DNA of 6,831 nt, taken from the NCBI GenBank assembly GCA_017454425.1, contig JAFTCZ010000059.1:1-6831 (forward strand), read 5' to 3'. Position numbers and translations under genes: made by a program. Positions 1-6,367 of this stretch are shown piece by piece. Position 1 is the stretch's first letter. Every line of letters begins with the position of its first letter. The DNA is from Clostridia bacterium. Its GTDB lineage: Bacteria > Bacillota_A > Clostridia > Christensenellales > UBA1242. The notes under the pieces are model-generated. The model was not told the DNA's origin. It saw nothing but the letters and a program-made list of their open reading frames with translations, and searched no databases.

Positions 1-240
1 AACACAAAAACATTAAAAAAGTGTCTAACAAGCAGTAGTATTGTTGTTAACAATCTTTCTAGTGAAGACAACACAAAAGTTTTGCAGTTCTTTTTGGAAA
101 AATATAATAGTGAAATAACCTTAGAAGAGTTTTTGCCATTGCCAATTCAATATTATTTGGATTCTTTGCATGGTATATTAGGAATTTGGAATAGTCGTGC
201 AAACTTTGAAAGCCAAGGTTTATCATTGAATACGATATAA
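1..240 (+). CDS. 3' end of an unrecognised gene (79 codons visible, 5' end outside window)
   Basis: Frame 1 is open from the left edge for 79 codons and closes with TAA at 238-240. I do not recognise the product. The visible part looks soluble. It has a serine/asparagine-rich stretch, then an amphipathic segment with the sequence VLQFFLEKYN, then an acidic turn (LEEFLPLP), and it ends with an aromatic-rich tail containing YYLDSLHGILGIWNSR. There is no membrane segment, cysteine cluster or catalytic motif in this portion. Codon use (TTG and TTA for Leu, AAA for Lys, AAT for Asn) resembles the other genes here, so it looks native rather than recently acquired. It converges on the metallopeptidase gene, and its stop codon lies at the edge of the shared terminator hairpin. 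That it is a real gene rests on the open frame, the coding-like composition and the terminator immediately after it. Confidence 0.72.
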   Translation, partial: NTKTLKKCLTSSSIVVNNLSSEDNTKVLQFFLEKYNSEITLEEFLPLPIQYYLDSLHGILGIWNSRANFESQGLSLNTI

Positions 241-268
241 AAAAGATGGAAAAAATCCATCTTTTTTT
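239..268. terminator. Bidirectional intrinsic terminator between convergent genes
   Basis: A GATGGA (245-250) / TCCATC (256-261) core stem with an AAAAA loop is flanked by an A-run on the left (239-244) and a T-run on the right (262-268). The A and T runs can extend the stem. In either direction the RNA ends in a U-tract, so the element can terminate both the + gene ending at 240 and the - gene ending at 267. The stop codons of both genes lie in its flanks, so there is essentially no spacer between them. Confidence 0.85.
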
Positions 269-1007
269 AATCTCGGTTTCGGGTTAATAACAGTACTGTA
301 AACAAAAATCTTAAGAAAGACAATACTGACATAAGCAAAGAAGCAAAATATGTCATTGCTGCTGCTTTTAATACGGCCTTTGCACCTACTAGTTCTTCTT
401 CGTCCAAATATTGCCCGTCTCTTAATTCTTTTATTGCTCGTTTTGAGGCGTCTAGTTCGGTGGGCAGGGTGATAAGACTAAAAATTATTGCAAGTCCAAA
501 AAACGCACAGCCACCATAAATGCAAATATCTCCTATTATGCTGTTTGAAGCACCGCCAAAGTTAATTAAAAAACCAATAATAATAAGTGGCCACAACATT
601 GCAGAACAAAAGTTAACCACAGGCACCATAAAACGGCGCATTTTTGCTGGCCCATAACCTGCGGCGTCTTGCAGGGCATGTCCAACTTCGTGGCAGGCAA
701 TTCCTAGGGCCGAGATGTTTGATTGATTATTTACTCCCGGACTGAGTGCAATTGTGCCTTTTTTGGGGTCATAATAATCACCAAGTTCTTTTTCTGTGGT
801 TGTAAGTGAGATTTGTTGCAAATCGTTGTGGTCCAAAATTTCTCGACATATTTGATTTGAGGTTTTTCCGCGTTTTGTTTGAACTTGTTGATATTTTTGA
901 TAATTGGTTGTTACCGAGTTTTGTGCAATTGCACCAAGAATTAACCCCGGAATCATAACAAGTCCCAAAGCATAATATACCCAATAAGCAGTAAAGAAGA
1001 CAAACAC
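267..1007 (-). CDS. yugP: YugP-family neutral zinc metallopeptidase, integral membrane
   Basis: This 246-residue protein matches the putative neutral zinc metallopeptidase family typified by Bacillus YugP. Residues 106-110 are HEVGH, the HExxH zinc site with the catalytic Glu. The conserved flanks are present: a DYYDP segment (77-81), LSPGV (88-92), a VPVVN segment (128-132) and TLPTELDASKRA (180-191), whose acidic residues may supply the third zinc ligand. Hydrophobic segments at about 5-29, 128-150, 157-181 and 219-242 suggest several membrane passes with the active site near the membrane. The substrate is unknown for the family. Length is close to normal, so it looks complete. The start is taken as GTG at 1005-1007, because the frame has a stop at 1020-1022 and no ATG before codon 18. 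The only Shine-Dalgarno-like run, AAGGGG, abuts the GTG with no spacer, which is unusual. It lies 66 nt downstream of the 317-residue gene and has its own promoter. Confidence 0.88.
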   Translation of the reverse strand: MFVFFTAYWVYYALGLVMIPGLILGAIAQNSVTTNYQKYQQVQTKRGKTSNQICREILDHNDLQQISLTTTEKELGDYYDPKKGTIALSPGVNNQSNISALGIACHEVGHALQDAAGYGPAKMRRFMVPVVNFCSAMLWPLIIIGFLINFGGASNSIIGDICIYGGCAFFGLAIIFSLITLPTELDASKRAIKELRDGQYLDEEELVGAKAVLKAAAMTYFASLLMSVLSFLRFLFTVLLLTRNRD

Positions 1008-1030
1008 CCCCTTTTTTTGTTAGTATATCC

Positions 1031-1059
1031 ATTATATATTAAACAAATAATTTTGGCAA
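1031..1059 (-). promoter_or_regulatory. Sigma-A-type promoter of the metallopeptidase gene
   Basis: On the minus strand, TTGCCA (1059-1054, 5 of 6 to consensus) is followed by a 17-nt spacer and a perfect TATAAT (1036-1031). Transcription would start near 1024, giving a leader of about 17 nt before the GTG at 1007. The ATG at 1032-1030 overlaps the -10 box, so it should not be in this transcript. I see no convincing terminator between the upstream gene (ending at 1074) and this promoter, so read-through from upstream is also possible. Confidence 0.72.
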
Positions 1060-1073
1060 CAAATAAGCCCAAT

Positions 1074-2027
1074 TTAATCTGCAACAATGTCAATAATTTT
1101 GTTATCCAAATTAATTGATATTTGAAATTTTTTGACTATGTTGTTTTCATAATATAACAACAAACTATTGTTTGCGTTGTCTATAAAATTGGGCTCGAAT
1201 TCAACATAATTTCCAAAAAATTGAATTAATTGTTGATTGCTTAATTTTTGTGATAAATCTTCACTTAAATATGTGCGTGCAAGTGCAATATTGTTTATGT
1301 TTAGTGCTTCTAAAAATGCGATCGCAGTGCAATATTTTGATGGTGCATGGTATGGCGTTTCGTCAAGATAAACATTGTATTGTTCGATGGTACGAAAAGT
1401 GTTGTTTGATAGTTGATATTTTGATACAAACCCATGCCTTGCAATATCTTCATTTTTTTGTAAAGTAATAATTGAATCATTTGTTATTTCAATAACATTT
1501 TGTATGTCTTCAAAAAAAATATTTCCAACATTATCAAATATTAAAACATAATCCATGTTTTGGGTTTTTGCACTTAGTGCATAGTATTGTCCAAAAGTAT
1601 TAAAACTTACATTTTTTAGTTGATAATTAATGTTAATTTTGTATGTTTGAGAAGTGCTTTGTATTAACACATATTGCATACTACTATCAAAAAAAGATAA
1701 TGTACTTTTATTTAAGGTTGTTGTGCATAATAGGGTGGTGGGTTTGTATACTATGCACTCGGGTAATTCGAAGCACATTTTATAATGATTTTGTGCCAGT
1801 TTGTAAACATGCAAATTTTCGGTTTGACCAAATGAAATATTTTCAATATTTACGATGCAAGACAAATTTAATTTATTTGCTGTTTTTGGTATGCATTGAA
1901 TAAAAAGTGTGGGTTCGTCAGTTTTGATAGTTATATAATCGTTTTGTGCATTTGTGTCTATTGTTGTTGTGTTGTTAACAATAATTATGCTTGGTGAATT
2001 GCTTGATATATACAGATAGTTTTCCAT
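1074..2027 (-). CDS. Uncharacterised 317-residue protein
   Basis: I do not recognise a named family. The protein is complete: ATG at 2027-2025, AGGAG at 2038-2034 with six bases of spacing, and a TAA stop. It has no signal peptide or membrane segment, so it is probably cytosolic. Residues 1 to about 225 read as alternating short hydrophobic strands and polar turns, very rich in Asn, Thr, Ser and Ile, as expected of an all-beta or repeat-beta fold. Five cysteines (45, 57, 85, 91, 101) are scattered with no metal-site spacing, and I see no tryptophan. From about 231 the character changes to a helical segment (CTAIAFLEALNINNIALARTYLS) followed by QLIQFFGNYVEF and several strands. That layout is reminiscent of a small NTF2-like or DUF4878-like domain; this is inference from pattern only. 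It is divergent to the Myb-like gene and precedes the metallopeptidase on the same strand. It may be a lineage-restricted family. Confidence 0.82.
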   Translation of the reverse strand: MENYLYISSNSPSIIIVNNTTTIDTNAQNDYITIKTDEPTLFIQCIPKTANKLNLSCIVNIENISFGQTENLHVYKLAQNHYKMCFELPECIVYKPTTLLCTTTLNKSTLSFFDSSMQYVLIQSTSQTYKININYQLKNVSFNTFGQYYALSAKTQNMDYVLIFDNVGNIFFEDIQNVIEITNDSIITLQKNEDIARHGFVSKYQLSNNTFRTIEQYNVYLDETPYHAPSKYCTAIAFLEALNINNIALARTYLSEDLSQKLSNQQLIQFFGNYVEFEPNFIDNANNSLLLYYENNIVKKFQISINLDNKIIDIVAD

Positions 2028-2033
2028 AATATA

Positions 2034-2065
2034 CTCCTAGTATAACATATTGACAAACTTATCAA
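2034..2065 (-). promoter_or_regulatory. Extended -10 promoter and RBS of the 317-residue gene
   Basis: On the minus strand, TATACT (2044-2039) is preceded directly by TGT (2047-2045), an extended -10 motif. A TTGATA box (2065-2060) lies upstream with a short 15-nt spacer. AGGAG (2038-2034) is well placed for the ATG at 2027. The conflict is that a start about 7 nt after the -10 falls at about 2032, inside or beyond the AGGAG. The RBS would then not be transcribed from this promoter. Either initiation is closer than usual, the RNA is nearly leaderless, or the true promoter lies further upstream. Confidence 0.5.
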
Positions 2066-2066
2066 T
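2049..2066. repeat. Imperfect palindrome in the divergent intergenic region (candidate operator)
   Basis: ATTGACAA (2049-2056) and TTATCAAT (2059-2066) are inverted copies matching at 7 of 8 positions around an AC centre. The site covers the TTGATA -35 box of the leftward gene and a perfect TTGACA on the + strand (2050-2055). No acceptable -10 box lies 16-19 nt beyond that TTGACA, so its use as a + promoter is doubtful. Position and symmetry fit a repressor or activator site shared by the two divergent genes; that role is inferred. Confidence 0.4.
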
Positions 2067-2104
2067 TTATGCTGCTTTTTGTGATTAAAACAAATACAAG
2101 TGGT

Positions 2105-2123
2105 CATAATTGAAAAAGAGGTG
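2105..2123 (+). promoter_or_regulatory. RBS and possible -10 box of the Myb-like gene
   Basis: GAGGTG (2118-2123) lies five bases before the ATG at 2129 and is a strong Shine-Dalgarno match that fixes the start. CATAAT (2105-2110, 5 of 6 to consensus) is the best -10 candidate. It has no good -35 at the usual distance; TTGTGA at 2079-2084 is 20 nt away. The RBS is well supported and the promoter is weak. Confidence 0.5.
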
Positions 2124-2128
2124 AATAT

Positions 2129-2995
2129 ATGAAAAATACAAAAATAATGGGGTGGCCGCAAAAAGAGATAAAAAGCATGTTTTCTTTTATTAAAAAGCAC
2201 CCTTTTGACGCAACAATAAACAGCCTAACTCTTTGGGCAAAAAAGCATAATAAACAACCATTTAGTGTGCGTAATTATTATTATAAATTATTAAAAAATG
2301 CAAAGCAAAATGACAAAATAAACAACGAACTATGCACCATGGGAATAGATGTTAAAAATGTTGAAAATTTGCATACACAACAAAGTACTATGCAGTTACT
2401 TTATAGGGTGTTAAATTATACAGATAAACGCTCGGTTTTTAGTGTGTGTATGGAGATGGCAAACAACAATGCGGCACTTGCGCAAAAATTTCAAAATAAA
2501 TATCGAAATACGCTATCAAATAACCCACAACTTGTCGACACAGTTTTGTCACAACTTCGCACGCAGGGCATTCCTACACGCATAACTTTTGCAGACAAAA
2601 AAATATTAAATATGCCAACAAATATTAAACAGACAATAAGCGACCAAGACTTAAAGGCTTTGGTTTTTGGTGTAATTAATTTAATTCAAAAAAATACCGA
2701 AACAAAAATTAATAATGACCGTAATAAAGAATTGCAAAACGCAAACAATCATTTGCAAAAAGCACTAATAGATATAAGGCGAAAAAATATTTTATTGCAA
2801 GAATTAAAAGATGAAAACGAAAAAATAAAAATCAATCTAAAAAACAGCGAAGAAAAGCAACAACAACTTAAGCAACAGCGTGATAGTTCGTATCTTACCA
2901 TTAAAGAATTGTTAGAAAGTCAAAAACAAAAAGATTTGGCAAACTTTGTTCAAAAGCTTTTGTCACAGCAGGCCGAAAAAGGTTTTTTAGAATAA
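2129..2995 (+). CDS. Putative DNA-binding protein: Myb/SANT-like N-terminus, coiled-coil C-terminus
   Basis: This 288-residue protein is not assigned to a named family. Residues 8-56 (GWPQKEIKSMFSFI, then WAKKHNKQPFSVRNYYYKLL) have the tryptophan spacing, helical pattern and basic final helix of a Myb/SANT-like DNA-binding domain. A second helical block at about 84-145 has the motif SVFSVCMEMANNNAALAQKF followed by NKYRNTL, whose YRN partly echoes the first block's SVRNYYYKL. Residues 195-257 are a long Lys/Glu/Gln/Asn-rich helix with heptad-like leucines and isoleucines, consistent with a coiled coil and oligomerisation. No signal peptide or membrane segment is visible, so it should be cytosolic. 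The start is ATG at 2129 with GAGGTG five bases upstream; the in-frame ATG at 2147 is less well placed. It lies 73 nt before addB on the same strand, separated from it by a hairpin and a promoter. It may be a transcription regulator, possibly of neighbouring genes, but the sequence does not prove this. Confidence 0.8.
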   Translation: MKNTKIMGWPQKEIKSMFSFIKKHPFDATINSLTLWAKKHNKQPFSVRNYYYKLLKNAKQNDKINNELCTMGIDVKNVENLHTQQSTMQLLYRVLNYTDKRSVFSVCMEMANNNAALAQKFQNKYRNTLSNNPQLVDTVLSQLRTQGIPTRITFADKKILNMPTNIKQTISDQDLKALVFGVINLIQKNTETKINNDRNKELQNANNHLQKALIDIRRKNILLQELKDENEKIKINLKNSEEKQQQLKQQRDSSYLTIKELLESQKQKDLANFVQKLLSQQAEKGFLE

Positions 2996-3003
2996 AAAAT
3001 AAA

Positions 3004-3042
3004 GTTGTGATATATCTTTGCCAAAACCAATATGTTGTGATA
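3004..3042 (+). repeat. Pair of GTTGTGATA direct repeats flanking the addB promoter core
   Basis: GTTGTGATA occurs at 3004-3012 and again at 3034-3042, exactly 30 bp apart, about three helical turns. The first copy sits just upstream of the -35 box and the second overlaps the extended -10. A related TTGTGAT (2079-2085) occurs ahead of the Myb-like gene. The spacing suits a protein binding the same DNA face, but the words are short and AT-rich and could be chance. Confidence 0.35.
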
Positions 3043-3046
3043 AAAT
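3018..3046 (+). promoter_or_regulatory. Sigma-A-type promoter of addBA
   Basis: TTGCCA (3018-3023) is followed by a 17-nt spacer and TAAAAT (3041-3046, 5 of 6), with TGA (3038-3040) forming an extended -10. Predicted transcription starts fall at 3053-3056, about 13-16 nt before the addB ATG. The -35 hexamer and spacing equal those of the metallopeptidase promoter. The -10 box overlaps the left arm of the hairpin at 3042-3067. Confidence 0.7.
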
Positions 3047-3068
3047 ACTACCTTGAGGTAGTATTTTT
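3042..3068 (+). terminator. Terminator-like hairpin abutting the addB start and covering its RBS
   Basis: A perfect 11-bp stem, AAAATACTACC (3042-3052) with GGTAGTATTTT (3057-3067), closes a TTGA loop and is followed by one more T before the ATG at 3069. The T-run of the right arm makes it look like an intrinsic terminator for the Myb-like gene, although the final U-tract is short. The addB Shine-Dalgarno GAGGT (3055-3059) lies across loop and right arm, so it would be partly masked in read-through RNA. RNA started at the local promoter (about 3053-3056) would lack the left arm and leave the site free. Confidence 0.68.
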
Positions 3069-6000
3069 ATGAAATTAAATATATATAAAGCAAATAATCA
3101 AACCGACATCATGCAAGAACAATTGCAGTATATCAAAAAAAATATTGAGGCAGGTCGCCGTCAATATATTATTGTGCCCGATAAATATAGTTTGAGCATG
3201 GAAAGAGAAATAATGCAGGCTATTGATTTGCAAGCAAGCCTAAGTTTTGAAGTTTTGACATTTGCAAGATTTGCAAACCTAATGGCAGATATGCAAAATG
3301 TGCATATCTTGTCTTCGCTTGGTGCAACAATGATTATTCAAATGATATTAAACAAACACCAAAAAGATTTATTGTGCTTTCAAAAGACGCGCAAGGGTAT
3401 CAATCTTGCAAGCGTTATTTTTGATAGCATTGCACAACTGCGGGCGTGCAATGTTAGTGCACAAAACATAAAAGATGCTTTGCCAAATATTCAAAACAAA
3501 TTGTTGCAATCAAAACTTAGTGACATTGCACTTATTATGAAAGAGTATGAAGATTATTTGGGCACAAAATATATAGATAGTGCCAACCGCATGCAACTGT
3601 TGGGTAGGGCAATCGAAAATAGCACAGATATACAAGATGTTGATGTGCATTTTTGCCATTTTGATAGTCTTACGCCAAAAGGCGAGGATATTTTGGCCTT
3701 GCTGGTTTCAAAAGCAAATAGCGTCTCATGTGGGATAGTTGCGCCAGATAAAAAACAAAACAATAGTTTTTTGTATGACAAGACAATGTATGATGACATT
3801 TTGCAAATTGCAAAGCAAAAAAACATCACCCCAAACATAATAGATGCAAAAAGCACATTAAAAAGTGTTCAAAAGCATATCACAAACAATCTTATGGCAA
3901 GCAATTTTGAAGTGCTTGATGAAAAACAACCAACAGTGACGGCATGGGTTGCAAAAAATATTAATGCCGAAGTTAGAAAAGTTGCCATGGATATTGCGTA
4001 CAAAATAAAAAACGGTAGCCGTTTTAACGAAATTGTGGTTAACTGTGCAAGTTTACAAAATTATGCGCCTGTCATTCGCAAAATATTTGATGATTATCAA
4101 ATACCACATTGGATAGACCTAGGTTATGCTTTGACAGATAGTCAACTTATCAAGTTTTTGGACGCAACCTTTGAGTTAATAACAAGTCATTATGCAAGAG
4201 AAGACATTTTGATTTATCTTAAGAATAGCCTTTGCGGATTAACAATAGAAGAGCAAATGCTGTGCGAGCGCGTTGTTAATAAATATGGCATACAATATGA
4301 CATGCTTTTTGGAAAGTTGAATGTTAATGATGAAGATTATGATGCTTTTGTAAAAATAAGGGACAAAGTATTTGCGCCATTCAAACAATATCAAAAAGAC
4401 ATGCAAACTTGCACAACAGTGGGTGAGCATGTTGTGACTTTGCAAAAGTATTTGCAAGATATGCAATTAGAGCAAAAACTTGAATACATGGCCCTAAACA
4501 ATAGACAAAACAAAGACCTTTACAACGAAAGCATAAACAGGCAAGTTTTTGGGCGTTTGATGCAGTGCCTTGATAATATGTATGACATTATGGCCGAATA
4601 TGCGGTAGATTTTGATGATTTTTGTTGCATATTGCACAGCGGCATAGATACTGTTAACCTATCTCCGTTGCCAATGGCAATAGATTGTGTATATGTTGGG
4701 CAAAACTTGCAAAGCGTGTTTAGTACTGTGCCACATCTTTATGTTTTGGGCGCAAGCGAAGGCGATTTTCCTGCTGTTGTTAGTGATGTTGGCATAATCT
4801 CGGACATGGATATTGGTTTGTTAAAAAATAATCGCATAAATCTTGTTCCTACAATAACAAGTGTAAATATGCAAAGCCAATTTAGCACAATACAAAATCT
4901 TGCGCTGTTTGATAAAGAATTGCACATAAGTTATGTTTTGCAATCTAGTGATGGCCAGCACACGCCAAGTGCCGTTCTTGAGAGTTTGATTAATATTTTG
5001 TCATATAATAACAAAAAATTGCCTGTTATTGATGTGCAAACATTTTTGACATCTAATTTGGCTTTTTCGAACGAACAAGAAAGATTGTTGTACACATGGG
5101 GCAATTTGCACAACGCGCTTGGTGATGTAATAATAGAAAGCAATAACGAAAAACGCCACATAACAACAAACCTGTTGGCAACAGCAATAAAAGTATTAAA
5201 AGAGCACGGGTATGGCGAAGTTTTTGACAATATCCAAACTTACAACACGGTTTATAGTCTTAATGAAAGTATAGATATTAACATGTTTGAGCAAAAATCT
5301 CATTTAAGTGTTACCGAACTAGAAAGATATTTCTTGTGCCCATATTTGCATTTTGTTGATTATGCACTCAAACTTCAAAAAAATGAAACAAGCGACATTG
5401 CAAGTCTAGATAACGGAAACATCATTCATGCCGTGTTAGAAAAATACATAATTTACTACAACAAGCACAGTGATATCAAAAACAATCAAATAGGGGGCGT
5501 TGTTCAAAGTATATTTGACGAGGTTATTGCGGGTCCCGATTTTGCAAGATTTAGTCAAAATGCAAAAAATTCTTTTGCGTTAAAAAAATTACGCCAAGAA
5601 TGTGTAAACACAGCAAAGGCTGTTAGTTATCAATTGTCACATTCTGCATATAAAGTAAAATTTGTTGAAAAAAGCTTTGGAACAAAAGATTTTGTGCCTA
5701 CGCCCGAGATTGTTGTATTTAATAAAACAATAAAAATTAGGGGTAAGGTCGATAGGCTGGACGAATGGAAGGGCAAATATCGCATTGTTGACTATAAGAC
5801 AAGCAAAAATGCGGGCAAATTTAGTATACTTGACTTATATTTGGGCAAAAAGATTCAATTGTTTTATTATATGTATGCAATTCTTGAAGGATTAAAGAAA
5901 CAAGGCAAAGATGCTTGTGCGGGTGGAGTATATTATTTGCCAATACACCGCGAATACACCGACAAACTAGATGCGGGCATTTATGATGGCTATCGCATGG

Positions 6001-6365
6001 AAGGCCTTACCATAGCCGAAATGTCAAATATTATGGCAACCGACAACACCTTAAGCGAGCAAAGCCGCACATCACGAGTTGTGGATATTTCATTAAACAA
6101 GGGGTTTGACCAAGGCAAGATTGCTTCTCGTGGCGATAAATTGTGCACAGATTTGCAATTAAACAAAATATTGTCGTATTGCAACAAGATAGTAAATACT
6201 GCAATATGTGAAATTGCAAGCGGATATATAGCACCAAAGCCATTAACCGATGCTTGCAAATATTGTGAATACCACAGTATTTGCAAAATTGCGTGTGAAA
6301 GCATCAAAAAAGAACGCACCACAAAATTTGATGTAAATATAAAATGTTTTGAGGATATAGAATAA
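3069..6365 (+). CDS. addB: AddB subunit of the AddAB helicase-nuclease (RexB-like, lacks Walker A)
   Basis: This 1098-residue protein, slightly short for AddB, is the second subunit of AddAB, which unwinds and resects double-strand DNA ends for RecA-mediated repair. The N-terminal half is a superfamily 1 helicase-like fold, with YIIVPDKYSLSMERE at about 33-47 and YVLGASEGDFP at 558-568. The C-terminal RecB-type nuclease has GKVDRLD (D895), VDYKTS (D908, K910) and Q930. Cysteines 757, 1063, 1066 and 1072, in the order single Cys then CxxC-x5-C, match the four 4Fe-4S ligands of Bacillus AddB that staple the nuclease domain. The expected N-terminal GxGKT is absent; the first strand (KLNIY) is followed by KANNQTDI. 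ATP binding by this subunit is therefore unlikely, as in RexB of lactic-acid bacteria. ATG at 3069 is the first start after an in-frame TGA at 3054-3056. The stop overlaps the addA start. Confidence 0.95.
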   Translation: MKLNIYKANNQTDIMQEQLQYIKKNIEAGRRQYIIVPDKYSLSMEREIMQAIDLQASLSFEVLTFARFANLMADMQNVHILSSLGATMIIQMILNKHQKDLLCFQKTRKGINLASVIFDSIAQLRACNVSAQNIKDALPNIQNKLLQSKLSDIALIMKEYEDYLGTKYIDSANRMQLLGRAIENSTDIQDVDVHFCHFDSLTPKGEDILALLVSKANSVSCGIVAPDKKQNNSFLYDKTMYDDILQIAKQKNITPNIIDAKSTLKSVQKHITNNLMASNFEVLDEKQPTVTAWVAKNINAEVRKVAMDIAYKIKNGSRFNEIVVNCASLQNYAPVIRKIFDDYQIPHWIDLGYALTDSQLIKFLDATFELITSHYAREDILIYLKNSLCGLTIEEQMLCERVVNKYGIQYDMLFGKLNVNDEDYDAFVKIRDKVFAPFKQYQKDMQTCTTVGEHVVTLQKYLQDMQLEQKLEYMALNNRQNKDLYNESINRQVFGRLMQCLDNMYDIMAEYAVDFDDFCCILHSGIDTVNLSPLPMAIDCVYVGQNLQSVFSTVPHLYVLGASEGDFPAVVSDVGIISDMDIGLLKNNRINLVPTITSVNMQSQFSTIQNLALFDKELHISYVLQSSDGQHTPSAVLESLINILSYNNKKLPVIDVQTFLTSNLAFSNEQERLLYTWGNLHNALGDVIIESNNEKRHITTNLLATAIKVLKEHGYGEVFDNIQTYNTVYSLNESIDINMFEQKSHLSVTELERYFLCPYLHFVDYALKLQKNETSDIASLDNGNIIHAVLEKYIIYYNKHSDIKNNQIGGVVQSIFDEVIAGPDFARFSQNAKNSFALKKLRQECVNTAKAVSYQLSHSAYKVKFVEKSFGTKDFVPTPEIVVFNKTIKIRGKVDRLDEWKGKYRIVDYKTSKNAGKFSILDLYLGKKIQLFYYMYAILEGLKKQGKDACAGGVYYLPIHREYTDKLDAGIYDGYRMEGLTIAEMSNIMATDNTLSEQSRTSRVVDISLNKGFDQGKIASRGDKLCTDLQLNKILSYCNKIVNTAICEIASGYIAPKPLTDACKYCEYHSICKIACESIKKERTTKFDVNIKCFEDIE

Positions 6366-6367
6366 TG
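6351..6367 (+). promoter_or_regulatory. addA ribosome-binding site and TAATG stop-start overlap
   Basis: GAGGAT (6351-6356) lies eight bases before the addA ATG, inside the addB coding end. The addB stop TAA (6363-6365) shares its last A with the addA ATG (6365-6367). This favours translational coupling and near-equal production of the two subunits. Confidence 0.8.

Noticed and set aside
778..1032. 84-codon minus-strand frame starting at ATG 1032
   Set aside because: It overlaps the metallopeptidase in another frame, its ATG lies in the -10 box of the predicted promoter, and beyond the first residues it resembles no protein. It is kept only as part of the start-site anomaly.
1051..1073. Possible terminator between the 317-residue gene and the metallopeptidase gene
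   Set aside because: The potential stem (TTGGGC with GCCAA on the minus strand) is interrupted and has no proper U-tract after it.
1250..1903. Plus-strand open frames at 1250-1468 and 1643-1903
   Set aside because: They are antisense to the 317-residue gene, have Cys/Tyr-rich shadow composition, and show no ribosome-binding site that I could see.
2050..2078. TTGACA at 2050-2055 as the -35 of a rightward promoter
   Set aside because: The hexamer is perfect, but positions 2072-2081 hold no -10-like sequence at any normal spacing. It is better explained as part of the palindrome.
4638..4642. AGCGG, the Bacillus Chi-like pentamer, inside addB
   Set aside because: A 5-mer is expected by chance at this length, and the Chi sequence of this organism is unknown. 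Only a genome-wide skew analysis could say anything.
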